Source of the DNA: CAVTQY01 sp963736975
GTDB lineage: Bacteria; Pseudomonadota; Alphaproteobacteria; Acetobacterales; Acetobacteraceae
Direction of reading: 5' to 3'
Assembly (NCBI GenBank): GCA_963736975.1
Contig: CAVTQY010000001.1
Location: 3,782,001 to 3,846,000, forward strand
DNA length: 64,000 bases
The position numbers and the translations under genes were made by a program. A model generated the notes under the pieces. It saw only the letters and a list, made by a program, of their open reading frames with translations. It was not told the origin of the DNA and searched no databases. This document shows, in pieces, positions 1-8,517 of the stretch (within the stretch, counting starts at the first letter, position 1; the number at the start of each line of letters is the position of its first letter).

Positions 1-423
1 CCCGCAATCGACAACCGCAAGATCCGGGCCGAGACGGACGCGCTGCTGTCCCGCATCGAAAGCCGCATTCCCCCTCGGGCGCGCACGGTCTCGCGCCTGT
101 CCGGCGGCCAGCGCCAGGCGGTGGCGATCGCGCGGGCACTCTACTGGCAGGCGAAGGTGGTGATCCTCGACGAGCCGACCGCGGCGCTCGCGGTGATGGA
201 GCGCGAGCACGTCATCCAGCTATCGCGTCGCCTCGCGGCGGAAGGCGTCGGGGTGATCTATATCGGCCACAACCTCATCGAAATTCTCGAAGTCGCCGAT
301 CGTGTCGCGGTGATGTATCGCGGTCTCATCGTGCACGTGGCGCAAGCGACGGACACCACCCAGCAGGAGCTGATCAAATACATGACCGGGTTCAGTGAAA
401 CAATGGAGCCGGTGGCAGGCTGA
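1..423 (+). CDS. Sugar ABC transporter ATP-binding protein, C-terminal part (start lies before the window)
   Basis: The frame is open from base 1. It carries the ABC signature LSGGQRQ at about bases 97-117 and a Walker B segment VVILDEPT just after it, then the H-loop region (IYIGHNL). This is the second nucleotide-binding domain of an RbsA/MglA-type ATPase, which energises import of a monosaccharide from the inner face of the membrane. The usual switch-His motif reads GHNL where many family members have SHNL. The binding-protein gene follows after 24 bases and the permease after that, so this is one operon. The N-terminal domain and Walker A lie outside the window. Confidence 0.9.
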   Translation, partial: PAIDNRKIRAETDALLSRIESRIPPRARTVSRLSGGQRQAVAIARALYWQAKVVILDEPTAALAVMEREHVIQLSRRLAAEGVGVIYIGHNLIEILEVADRVAVMYRGLIVHVAQATDTTQQELIKYMTGFSETMEPVAG

Positions 424-447
424 GCTGCAAACAAACGGGAGACGCCC

Positions 448-1452
448 ATGAAAAAACTGATGCTGATGGCCGCAACCGCTTTGGGCCTCGGCCTTGCCGT
501 GCCGGCAGCGGCGCCCGCGCAGGCCGCCGATTTTGCCAGCACGCGGATCGTCGTAATCGTGAAGGCGACCACATCGCAGTACTGGGCGACGGTGTTCGAT
601 GGCGCCGATGCCGCGGCCAAGGCGCTCGGCGTGCAGATCTCCAAGCTCGGCGCGCAGGCCGAGACGGACGTCGCCGGCGAGGTCTCGGTGATGGAAAACA
701 CGATTGCGTCCAAGCCGGCGGCGATCGTCATCGCGGCGACCAATGCGCAGGCGCTGGCGCAGCCGATCGCCAACGCGACGGCGGCCGGCATTCCGGTGAT
801 CGTCATCGACTCCGACGCCAACACGGATAAATACGTGACCTTCCTCGCCACCAACAACGTTACAGGCGGGCAGAAGGCAGCCGACGAGGTCGCCGCGTGC
901 GTGCAGGCGCGCACCGGCAAGCAGGAGGGCAATGTCGCCTATCTGACTGCGCTTGCCGGGGCGCAATCGCTGAACGATCGCGACAAGGGTTTCGTCGAGG
1001 AGCTGAAGAAATACCCCGGGCTGAAGATCGTCGAGCACCGCACCGGCAACAACGATCCGGCGCGCGCGCTGTCCGATTCCGAGGACATCCTGACCCGCCA
1101 TCCCGACCTGGTTGGCCTTTTCGCCGACAACGAGCTGGAAGGCGACGGCGCCGGGCGTGCCATCCAGGAGAAGAGCCTGGGGTCGAAGATCTGTGCCGTT
1201 GCGTTCGATACATCCGACCAGGAGATCGCCTTCGTACGTGGCGGCCAGCTTGACGGGCTCATCGTGCAGAACCCGTTCATGATGGGCTATGCCGGCGTGT
1301 GGTACGGTTTGGCCGCTTCGAAAGGCGTGGTGTTCCCGCACTACGTCGATTCCGGCGTGCACGTCGTGACCAAGGCCAATATCGACAGCCCGCAAATGGC
1401 CGGCCTGCTCAACCCGAAGAAGTACCAGCTTACGCCGTATCTCGGCGACTGA
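448..1452 (+). CDS. Periplasmic sugar-binding protein of an ABC transporter (ribose/RbsB-like)
   Basis: A 334-residue protein with a classic signal peptide: MKK start, hydrophobic core around residues 5-20, and an AQA-A cleavage site near residue 27. The mature part reads as a Periplasmic_binding_4 fold, with an early strand (RIVVIVK), a KPAAIVIAATN strand, a VIVIDSDAN strand and the hinge-side LVGLFADNE segment. It would capture a sugar or polyol in the periplasm and deliver it to the permease encoded next. A GGGAGA ribosome-binding site lies just before the ATG. The substrate cannot be read from the sequence; ribose, xylose, inositol and erythritol binders all look like this. Confidence 0.9.
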   Translation: MKKLMLMAATALGLGLAVPAAAPAQAADFASTRIVVIVKATTSQYWATVFDGADAAAKALGVQISKLGAQAETDVAGEVSVMENTIASKPAAIVIAATNAQALAQPIANATAAGIPVIVIDSDANTDKYVTFLATNNVTGGQKAADEVAACVQARTGKQEGNVAYLTALAGAQSLNDRDKGFVEELKKYPGLKIVEHRTGNNDPARALSDSEDILTRHPDLVGLFADNELEGDGAGRAIQEKSLGSKICAVAFDTSDQEIAFVRGGQLDGLIVQNPFMMGYAGVWYGLAASKGVVFPHYVDSGVHVVTKANIDSPQMAGLLNPKKYQLTPYLGD

Positions 1453-1463
1453 ACGAGGCCCCG

Positions 1464-2465
1464 ATGGCCAGCGCGACCACCACCGCACGCACCGCCGCCG
1501 CCCCCGATCGCGAGGCGCCTGCGGGCATCCGCCATCACCTGCCGGTGGAGACCTGGGTTGCCGGCTGCACCGTGCTGTTGTGGGTCGTGCTGGCCGTCGC
1601 TTCGCCGTATTTCCTGACCGCCGGGAACGTCTTCAACATCATGCGGCAGGTCTCCGTCGATGCCATCATCGCGTACGGAGAGTTGTTCACCATCATCACC
1701 GCTGGCATCGACTTGTCGGTGGGGTCGGTCGCCGGCCTGACCGGCGTCGCATTCGCGATGCTGCTTGCCGGCGGGATGAATGTGCTGCTGGCGGTAGTGA
1801 TCGCGCTGCTGCTTGGTTTGGTGATCGGCGTGGTGAATGGGCTGGCGATCGACCGGCTGGGGATTCCGGCCTTCATCGTTACCCTGGCCGGACTGCAGGG
1901 GTTCCGTGGACTGACGATGCTGATCTCCGGCGGGATGACGGTATCGGGGATTCCCCCCTCGCTCGGGCTGGTAGCGAACACCTCGATTGTTGGCATCCCG
2001 ACGATGTTCGTGATCATGCTGGGATTCGCGGTGGCGTCGCAGTATCTGCTCGGCGCGACGCGGCTGGGCCGCTACATGTATGCGCTCGGCAGCAATATCG
2101 AGGCGGCGAGGCGCGTCGGCATCAACGTCACGAAGGTGACGCTGGTCGCTTATGGGCTGGCGTCGGTCTTCGCCACCGTGGCCGGGATGATGCTGGTGGC
2201 GCGGCTGACTATGGGCAACCCGAATGCCGGTTACGGCGCCGAACTGCAGGCGATTGCGGCGGCCGTGGTGGGCGGCGCCAGTTTGTTTGGCGGGCGGGGC
2301 ACCGTGGTGGGCTGTTTTATTGGCGCCGTGCTGTTCACCACGATCGGGAACGGGGCGAACCTGCTGGGGGTTAACTCGTTCTGGCAGATGGTGATCGAGG
2401 GCCTGCTGATCGCCGGGGTGGTTTATTTGGATAATTTACAGAAGCGACGGGCGAGCGGGCAATAG
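1464..2465 (+). CDS. Sugar ABC transporter permease (RbsC-like)
   Basis: A 333-residue multi-spanning protein of the BPD_transp_2 family. The ATG at 1464 is chosen because it lies 12 bases after the binding-protein stop; an upstream in-frame extension overlaps that gene and is not believable. The family loop with GIDLSVGS occurs near residue 90 and a GLGLVxGxxNG-like segment follows (LVIGVVNGLAIDRLGIPAFIVT). Together with the ATPase and binding protein it forms a complete importer in the order ATPase, binding protein, permease. Confidence 0.9.
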   Translation: MASATTTARTAAAPDREAPAGIRHHLPVETWVAGCTVLLWVVLAVASPYFLTAGNVFNIMRQVSVDAIIAYGELFTIITAGIDLSVGSVAGLTGVAFAMLLAGGMNVLLAVVIALLLGLVIGVVNGLAIDRLGIPAFIVTLAGLQGFRGLTMLISGGMTVSGIPPSLGLVANTSIVGIPTMFVIMLGFAVASQYLLGATRLGRYMYALGSNIEAARRVGINVTKVTLVAYGLASVFATVAGMMLVARLTMGNPNAGYGAELQAIAAAVVGGASLFGGRGTVVGCFIGAVLFTTIGNGANLLGVNSFWQMVIEGLLIAGVVYLDNLQKRRASGQ

Positions 2466-2540
2466 GGGTTCGACAGAAGCTACAGGAGCCGTTGAGGAAC
2501 CCGACGCCCTTCAAGGGAGGATCAGAACGTGTACAAAGCC

Positions 2541-2562
2541 GGCGGCGCCCGAAGGCGCCGCC
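2541..2562. terminator. Strong GC hairpin between convergent genes
   Basis: A perfect 9-bp stem (GGCGGCGCC / GGCGCCGCC) closes a CGAA loop. It sits between the 3' ends of the permease (+) and the PEP-CTERM gene (-). On the minus strand the stem is followed by GGCTTTGT, a weak T-run, so it most plausibly ends the PEP-CTERM transcript and may work in both directions. Confidence 0.6.
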
Positions 2563-2592
2563 TTGCCCAGCCATACGCCGGAGGTCAGACGC

Positions 2593-3219
2593 TTAGGTGC
2601 GGTAGCGGCGCACGCCGAGGAGGCCAAGCAGGCCAACGCCGAGCACCGCAATTGCAGCAGGCTCGGGGCAGGCACCCACGCTCGGGTCGGAGCAGAACAG
2701 GACGTTCGCCCCCGCCGCATTATTGAAAGTACGGATCACATCGCTGATCGTGCCGTCGGCCTCCTGGATCGTCCACACGCCGATATTGCCGGCGACCCAG
2801 GGGTTGGGCGAGATCCAGTGCCCGACCGGCTCGCAAGTCGGCTCGTTTTCGGTGCCGCACCCGATCCCGGTGAGATCTGCCGGCAGGACCCAGGTCTGGT
2901 TCCCAAGCGACGTCCAGATGCTGCCGGCTGCCTGAGTCCAGGTGAAGATGCCGGCAACCGAGCTGAAGTTCAGGCAGTCACTGGTGTCGAAACCAGCGCC
3001 GCACGGGTCGAAAGCCGCCTCGCCGTCGCTGCCGACCAAATAGGGTCCGCCGATAGGAACCAGCTTGCCATAGAAGCCATTGCCGGGACTCATGTTGTTG
3101 GGAGCAGAGCTATTTTCTACGCCGATAACCGCGGCTTGGCTCGGCGTGCCAGCGAGCAAGAGCACACCCACCAGGACCCCCGCGAGGAGGGCTGCAAAGG
3201 CACGAGAGAGACCTAGCAT
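2593..3219 (-). CDS. PEP-CTERM sorting-domain protein, secreted
   Basis: A 208-residue protein with an N-terminal signal peptide (MLGLSRAFAALLAGVLVG..., cleavage near SQAA) and a C-terminal PEP-CTERM tail: a PEP motif (CPEPAAIAV), a hydrophobic span with LGLLG and a basic RRYRT end. Such tails are processed by an exosortase at the inner membrane before export to the surface. The start at 3219 is preferred over a longer frame because an AAGGAG site lies six bases upstream and the signal peptide begins there. The middle has no domain I recognise. No exosortase gene is in the window. Confidence 0.85.
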   Translation of the reverse strand: MLGLSRAFAALLAGVLVGVLLLAGTPSQAAVIGVENSSAPNNMSPGNGFYGKLVPIGGPYLVGSDGEAAFDPCGAGFDTSDCLNFSSVAGIFTWTQAAGSIWTSLGNQTWVLPADLTGIGCGTENEPTCEPVGHWISPNPWVAGNIGVWTIQEADGTISDVIRTFNNAAGANVLFCSDPSVGACPEPAAIAVLGVGLLGLLGVRRYRT

Positions 3220-3739
3220 TTCCAACTCCTTTCTTCCGAGGTTATTCCGAGGTCCCCGACCTACATGGAGACGTGAAAACCGGGGACCCGGTCGAACACG
3301 CGAGGAAAGCACGTTATCGGAGGCGCTCGGGCCGCTGTGTTAGCTGCGGGAGCCGGAGCGATGCCGGCCAGTTAGGCTCGCTCTGATGGAGGCACATTTC
3401 CTTACTCCTACAGCGCTGCCATGCTGATCGAGCACGTAAGCAGATTGGCGGTCACATTGTGCTAAAGTCAAGAAGAAATAAATTTTGGGATAAGATTCAT
3501 CACTGATAGTGGCGAAACCCTTCGCGAATAGAATCACGGAAGGTCTCACAAACGTGACCTCCGGCGCGTTCGGTGGATCTTGTCGCGTAATATGATACGA
3601 AACGTTATCTGCTAGATGTTCTGCACAAATCTGGACAAATCAGCGCGGCTATCTTTGTCGGCTTCGGCCGGCTCGGCCTGCTCTCGACACGTCTCGCCCG
3701 TCAGCCACACCGCAATCGGCGCCGGACCATTTATAGACT
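3220..3739. other. Intergenic region, no gene seen
   Basis: About 520 bases between the PEP-CTERM gene (-) and the start of the degraded ABC fragment (+). It is locally more AT-rich (about 3440-3640) than the surroundings. A 69-codon open frame on the minus strand lacks a convincing start context or recognisable protein, so I do not call it. The PEP-CTERM promoter should lie at its left end. Confidence 0.5.
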
Positions 3740-4012
3740 GAGTGGCAGATCGACGCCTCGGTCCAGACCGAGATTCTCAATCTGGTGACCCGCCTGCGTC
3801 GCGATCACGGCCCGACCATGCTGATGGTCAGCCACGATCTCGCCGTGATCGCTCATATCTGTGACCGTATTGGCGTCATACGCAACCATCGGATTCTCGA
3901 AATGACCATGGCGGCCGCCTTCACCGAAAGTCGCGTCACCGACCCCTATTCGCAACAACTGCTACGCGCTTACCAGGGCTCGATGCCAGCGGCGTCATCG
4001 TCGCTGACGCCG
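3737..4012 (+). pseudogene. Remnant of an oligopeptide/dipeptide ABC ATPase (DppD/OppD type), C-terminal third only
   Basis: In-frame translation from 3740 gives QIDASVQTEILNLV, then TMLMVSHDLAVIAHICDRI with the switch-His motif SHDLAV, and ends like the family with DPYSQQLLRA. Walker A, the Q-loop and the LSGGQ signature are all absent and an in-frame TAG lies at 3734. So this is the tail end of a lost gene. The frame runs into the next gene without a stop until frame is lost. It is close to the SDR remnant, suggesting an old transport/catabolic operon that has been deleted. Confidence 0.75.
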
Positions 4013-4034
4013 CCTGACCACCGAGGACATCCGC

Positions 4035-4812
4035 ATGGGCACCCGCCTTACCGGCAAAGTTGCCATTGTCACCGGCTCCGGCCAGGGCATTGGCCGGGCC
4101 ATCGCGATCGCTTTTGCGCGCGAAGGCGCCGTCGTCGTCATTGCTACCCGCACGGCTGCACACATGGCGAGGAAACATTGCGACTGATCGAGGCCGAAGG
4201 GGGCAAGGCGATCTTCCGGCAGGTCGATATGGCCGACCATGACGCCACTCGCGCTATGGTCGATGAGGCCGCCGCCACCTGCGGCCGGCTCGACATCATG
4301 GTCCACAATGCCGCCGCCTTCGGCCGCTGCAGCATAGAAGAGATGGACCAACTAACCCTTGATCGGCTTTTCAACGTCAACGTGAAAGCCTGTTTCACGC
4401 TGACCCAAGCATCACTGCCGCACATGCGCAAGCAAGGCGCCGGACGTATCATCGTCACTTCGTCAGTGACTGGTCCGAAAGTTTCGATGCCCGGTTCCGG
4501 CGCCTATGCCGTATCAAAGGCCGCGGTCACCGGTTTCATCCATACTGCGGCCCTCGAGTTGGCCGCAGACAACATCACCGTGAACGCCATTGAACCCGGT
4601 TACATCGACACGCCAGGTCTGTCAGGGCTCAAGGCCCGCTTCGGCGCCGAACGGATTTCCCATTTCATCCCGACCAAACGTCTCGGTCACCCGGAGGAAA
4701 TCGCCGGTCGATGGTGCTCCTCGCAAGCGACGAGGCAAGCTACATCACAGGCGAAACCATCGTCGTCGACGGCGGTGCCCGCCTTCCGGAAAGTCCCCTC
4801 TTCGCCAGCTGA
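4035..4812 (+). pseudogene. SDR-family oxidoreductase, broken by two frameshifts
   Basis: ATG at 4035 begins a Rossmann start with the TGSGQGIG nucleotide-binding motif. The frame breaks near 4155-4175, after IATRTAAH, and resumes in another frame with EETLRLIEAEGGKAIF. That second part holds the NAA motif (HNAAAF), the catalytic serine region (IIVTSSVTG) and the YxxxK pair (YAVSK). A second break near 4705-4711 precedes the C-terminal segment ASYITGETIVVDGGA, which ends at 4812. All family motifs survive, so decay is recent or the two indels are sequence errors. The family uses NAD(P)H on alcohols, ketones or sugars; no substrate can be named. Confidence 0.8.
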
Positions 4813-4955
4813 CGCTCTCGGCTGGCGAAAACAACGGGCGAACGCCTGGAATTAAACCGGGTGGCGTTGGGACGAGTTCGGCGGGAGGGCCGCGCGCGCT
4901 GGCAACCGGCACGGCGATCCCCTATGTGGGGGCAGCCCCATCCCTGACCCGACAG

Positions 4956-6761
4956 ATGACCGACACGCCGATCGACCATATCCGCAACTTCGCGATCATC
5001 GCGCATATCGACCATGGCAAATCCACCCTGGCCGACCGGCTGATCCAGGCCACCGGCGCGCTGCCCGACCGCGAGATGACCAACCAGGTCCTCGACAACA
5101 TGGAGCTGGAGCGGGAGCGCGGCATCACCATCAAGGCGCAGACCGTCCGCCTGACATACCAAGCGCAGAACGGGCAGGTCTTTGAGTTGAACCTGATGGA
5201 CACGCCCGGCCATGTGGACTTCGCCTATGAAGTCAGCCGCAGCCTGGCCGCCTGCGAGGGCTCGCTCCTGGTCGTGGACGCCAGCCAGGGGGTGGAAGCG
5301 CAGACGCTCGCCAACGTCTATCAGGCGATCGAAGCCGGCCACGAGATCGTTCCGGTGCTGAACAAGATCGACCTACCGGCCGCCGAGCCCGAGCGGGTGC
5401 GCCAGCAGATCGAGGACGTGATCGGCCTCGACGCCTCCGAGGCGGTCGAGATCAGCGCCAAGACCGGGTTCAACATCGCCGGCGTCCTGGAAGCGCTGGT
5501 GCACCGCCTACCACCCCCCAAGGGCGATGGCGCGGCACCGCTGAAGGCGCTGCTGGTGGATAGCTGGTATGATCAGTATCTGGGCGTGGTCATCCTGGTA
5601 CGGGTAAAGGACGGCCGCCTAAAGCGCGCACAGAAGATCCGCATGATGTCCACCGGCGCTGTCCACAGCGTGGAGCAGGTCGGCGTATTCAGCCCGAAGA
5701 TGGTGCCGACGGACGATCTCGGGCCCGGCGAGATCGGCTACATCACCGCCTCCATCAAGACCGTCGCCGACTGCTCGATCGGCGACACGATCACCGACGA
5801 CCGCACCCCGGCGACCGCGCCGCTGCCCGGCTTCAAGCCGTCCATCCCCGTGGTCTGGTGCGGCCTCTATCCAGTGGACGCCGACGATTTCGAGAAGTTG
5901 CGCGACAGCCTGGCCAAGCTGCGGCTGAACGACGCCAGCTTCCATTACGAGCCGGAAACCTCGGCCGCGTTGGGGTTCGGCTTTCGTTGCGGCTTCCTGG
6001 GCCTGCTCCACCTGGAAATCATCCAGGAACGGCTGACGCGCGAATTCGATCTGGACCTGATCGCGACCGCGCCCTCGGTCGTTTACCGCGTGCACCGGAC
6101 CAACGGGCAGATGCAGGAGCTGCACAATCCGGTGGACATGCCCGATGGCAGCGTGATCGACCACATCGAGGAGCCCTGGATCCGCGCCACGATCATGGTG
6201 CCGGACGACTACCTGGGCTCCGTCCTGCATCTCTGCACCGAACGCCGTGGCGAGCAGATCGACCTGACTTATGTCGGCACGCGGGCGATGGTGGTGTATC
6301 GGTTGCCGTTGAACGAGGTGGTGTTCAACTTCTATGACCGGCTGAAATCGGTTTCCCGCGGCTACGCCAGCTTCGATTACCAGATGGACGGCTATGCAAC
6401 AGCCGACTTGGTGCGGATATCCATCCTGGTGAACGGCGAAACGGTGGATGCGCTGAGCTTCATCGCGCACCGGGGGGCGGCCGAGGCGCGCGGCCGGGCG
6501 ATCTGCGCCAAGCTCAAGGACCTGATCCCGCGCCAGTTGTTCAAGATCGCCATCCAGGCGGCGATCGGCGGCCGGGTAATCGCGCGCGAGACCATCAGCG
6601 CCTTGTCCAAGGACGTCACCGCGAAATGCTACGGCGGCGACATCACCCGCAAGCGCAAGCTGCTGGAGAAGCAGAAGGAGGGGAAGAAGCGGATGCGCCA
6701 GTTCGGGAAGGTTGAGATCCCGCAATCCGCCTTCCTCGCCGCCTTGAAGATGGACGCCTGA
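4956..6761 (+). CDS. lepA: Elongation factor 4 (LepA), ribosome back-translocating GTPase
   Basis: A 601-residue protein, the usual length for LepA. Start at ATG 4956 gives MTDTPIDHIRNFAIIAHIDHG, the standard LepA N-terminus. G-domain motifs: P-loop AHIDHGKST, the switch II DTPGHVDF and NKIDLP. The C-terminal LepA-specific domain ends with KKRMRQFGKVEIPQSAF, also typical. It acts on stalled or mistranslocated ribosomes in the cytoplasm. A short hairpin (GGGGGCAGCCCC) lies 20-30 bases upstream. No lepB follows, unlike in many bacteria. Confidence 0.98.
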   Translation: MTDTPIDHIRNFAIIAHIDHGKSTLADRLIQATGALPDREMTNQVLDNMELERERGITIKAQTVRLTYQAQNGQVFELNLMDTPGHVDFAYEVSRSLAACEGSLLVVDASQGVEAQTLANVYQAIEAGHEIVPVLNKIDLPAAEPERVRQQIEDVIGLDASEAVEISAKTGFNIAGVLEALVHRLPPPKGDGAAPLKALLVDSWYDQYLGVVILVRVKDGRLKRAQKIRMMSTGAVHSVEQVGVFSPKMVPTDDLGPGEIGYITASIKTVADCSIGDTITDDRTPATAPLPGFKPSIPVVWCGLYPVDADDFEKLRDSLAKLRLNDASFHYEPETSAALGFGFRCGFLGLLHLEIIQERLTREFDLDLIATAPSVVYRVHRTNGQMQELHNPVDMPDGSVIDHIEEPWIRATIMVPDDYLGSVLHLCTERRGEQIDLTYVGTRAMVVYRLPLNEVVFNFYDRLKSVSRGYASFDYQMDGYATADLVRISILVNGETVDALSFIAHRGAAEARGRAICAKLKDLIPRQLFKIAIQAAIGGRVIARETISALSKDVTAKCYGGDITRKRKLLEKQKEGKKRMRQFGKVEIPQSAFLAALKMDA

Positions 6762-6840
6762 CCCGGGGATAAACGTTAACAGGCATTGACTCCGTCATCA
6801 TCCATGCTTATTTTCGTGCCTCTGGTTCGGAGGTGTCCCC

Positions 6841-7038
6841 ATGCGCACCACTCTCGCGCTCGACGACGATTTGCTAAACAAGGCGCAGGCCTTCACCGGG
6901 GTTCGGGAGAAATCCGCTTTGGTGCGGGAGGCGCTGAAGGCGCTGATTGAGCGCGAAAGCGCCCGCCGGTTGGCGCGCCTGGGCGGCAGCGAGCCCGATC
7001 TCGCAGTCCCCTCGCGCCGGCGACCCTCACCCGAGTGA
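6841..7038 (+). CDS. vapB: VapB-type antitoxin
   Basis: A 65-residue protein starting MRTTLALDDDLLNKA, the ribbon-helix-helix-like N-terminus of VapB (PF09957 type), followed by a basic helix and a Pro/Arg-rich tail that would wrap around the toxin. It overlaps the next gene by four bases (GTGA), as expected for a coupled toxin-antitoxin pair. A possible promoter lies upstream: TTGACT at 6786 and TATTTT at 6809 with a 17-base spacer, a modest match. The pair normally represses its own promoter. Confidence 0.85.
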   Translation: MRTTLALDDDLLNKAQAFTGVREKSALVREALKALIERESARRLARLGGSEPDLAVPSRRRPSPE

Positions 7039-7436
7039 TCCTGGTTGATACCTCGGTCTGGGTCGATCACCTCCGCAACGGGAACCCCACGCTGACCGGT
7101 CTGCTGGATACCGGCATGGTCCTGGGGCACCCGTTCGTGATCGGCGAGCTCGCGCTCGGCAACCTCCGTCAGCGCGAGCGGGTGCTGTCCGCGTTGCAGG
7201 ACCTTCCCTCGACCGCGGTAGCAACGGATGCCGAAACGCTGCATTTTATCGAACGGAACGAGGTGTTCGGGCTCGACATCGGCTATGTCGATGCGCACCT
7301 TCTCGCGGCGGCCCGCCTTACCGCCGGCGCTTCGCTATGGACGCAGGACAAACGGCTGAACGAGGCCGCCCGCAGCCTGGATCTGGTGATGCTGTCGCCG
7401 GCCGGCGGACGAGCCTCGCCTCCTGAGCCGCCATGA
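7035..7436 (+). CDS. vapC: VapC-type PIN-domain toxin ribonuclease
   Basis: A 133-residue PIN domain. The acidic metal-binding residues are visible: D in ILVDTSVWVDHL, E in VIGELALGN, D in YVDAHLLAAA and D in LWTQDKRL. The start is a GTG overlapping the antitoxin stop. VapC proteins cleave tRNA or rRNA; the target here is unknown. The last dozen residues (GGRASPPEPP) are outside the fold and may be read-on sequence. Confidence 0.88.
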   Translation: MILVDTSVWVDHLRNGNPTLTGLLDTGMVLGHPFVIGELALGNLRQRERVLSALQDLPSTAVATDAETLHFIERNEVFGLDIGYVDAHLLAAARLTAGASLWTQDKRLNEAARSLDLVMLSPAGGRASPPEPP

Positions 7437-7454
7437 TGTAGAACCACGCTGCAT

Positions 7455-7541
7455 GGAGGGATGGCCGAGCGGCTTAAGGCGCACGCTTGGAAAGCGTGTG
7501 TACGTGCAAGCGTACCGTGGGTTCGAATCCCACTCCCTCCG
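7455..7541 (+). tRNA. tRNA-Ser, anticodon GGA
   Basis: An 87-base cloverleaf with the long variable arm of serine tRNAs. Acceptor strands are GGAGGGA and TCCCTCC, the anticodon loop is TTGGAAA (anticodon GGA, reading UCC/UCU), the variable arm is TGTACGTGCAAGCGTACC and the T-loop is GTTCGAATC. The 3' CCA is not encoded; the next bases are AAG. It lies between vapC and the amidohydrolase 3' end. I saw no repeat of its 3' end in the window, so there is no sign of an integrated island at this site. Confidence 0.93.
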
Positions 7542-7567
7542 AAGTAGGAAGGGCGCAGCGCCCGAAC

Positions 7568-8419
7568 TCAGGTTGAAGCGCCGCGGGCCGGCGACCACCG
7601 ATAAATCCGCTGCAGCGTTCCACCCATCAGCGCGGCGCGATCACCGTCGGACAGGCGGTCCGTGATCCTGAATGCCTCGACCCCCTGCTCGTAAGTGAGA
7701 AGTGCCGTCGCCCGGGTCCAGTCGGTACCCCACATGCAGCGACCGAAGCCAAAAGCGTCAAAGACGCGGAACAGCGGTCCCCATATGTCTTTGTAGGGAA
7801 ATGGCTGGTGTGACAGCGTGCACACTCCGCTGACCTTGATAGCGACATTGCCGTGAGCTGCGAGTTCCAACACTTTCGGAAGATCGGCCCACGGTTCTGC
7901 GGGGGCCGGCTGCTTGAACGGTTGTTGCAGCCCCAGATGGTCGATCACCAGCATCGTATTGGGATTACGCGCCGCTATCTCTTTGGCCTGATCCAGGCGT
8001 CCCCAACACAGCATGTTCACCGGCAATGAATGTTGAGCGGCAGCCGCAAGAACGCGGCTGATGCCGGGATCGGCGGCATCGGTCGATACGCCGCGGTTCA
8101 GCATCAATCTGATCGCGACCGCGCCACCGGTGGATGCCCAATCCGCTATTGTATCTGCGACCCCGGGGTTGGTGGGATCGACTGGCTTGATCAGACCGAA
8201 TCTGCCCGGATGGGCGGCGTGGACCTCGACAGCATAACTCGCATCATAGCGATACAGGGAAAATGGTGAAACGAGCAGCGCACCATCAACGCCGACCGCG
8301 TCCATCGCAGCTATCATGTCATCGCCGGTAACTTGCTCTGGGCCATGGAGATGATCAACCCAGGGACGGCCGGGATGATTTCGCTCATAGGCATGCACTT
8401 GGACATCGATCGTTATCAC
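7568..8419 (-). CDS. Amidohydrolase-family (TIM-barrel) hydrolase
   Basis: A 283-residue protein of the amidohydrolase 2 type: early MITIDVQVHAYE (a VxxHxH-like variant, here VQVHAY), a LVIDHLG strand, and the C-terminal MWGTDWT motif with its conserved Asp. These enzymes hydrolyse lactones or decarboxylate aromatic acids. It is divergent from the binding-protein gene at 8518, sharing a 98-base promoter region, so it probably belongs to the same catabolic unit. The first His of the usual HxH pair appears to be replaced by Gln or shifted, so metal binding is uncertain. Confidence 0.8.
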   Translation of the reverse strand: MITIDVQVHAYERNHPGRPWVDHLHGPEQVTGDDMIAAMDAVGVDGALLVSPFSLYRYDASYAVEVHAAHPGRFGLIKPVDPTNPGVADTIADWASTGGAVAIRLMLNRGVSTDAADPGISRVLAAAAQHSLPVNMLCWGRLDQAKEIAARNPNTMLVIDHLGLQQPFKQPAPAEPWADLPKVLELAAHGNVAIKVSGVCTLSHQPFPYKDIWGPLFRVFDAFGFGRCMWGTDWTRATALLTYEQGVEAFRITDRLSDGDRAALMGGTLQRIYRWSPARGAST

Positions 8420-8517
8420 GGCTTCTACACCTCCAACTTAAATCTGCCTGAGCTGCCTGCTAGTCTGCTGTGATTGGCCGGGTCCTGAAATGCGGCTGGG
8501 TGGGGAGGTTACATAAC

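Noticed and set aside
220..1488. Long minus-strand open frame (422 codons) across the sugar-binding gene
   Set aside because: It is antisense to a clear signal-peptide protein and transporter genes; its His/Arg/Gly-rich translation matches a GC-rich shadow frame.
7455..8419. tRNA-Ser as the attachment site of an integrated island
   Set aside because: No integrase nearby and no second copy of the tRNA 3' end seen in the window.
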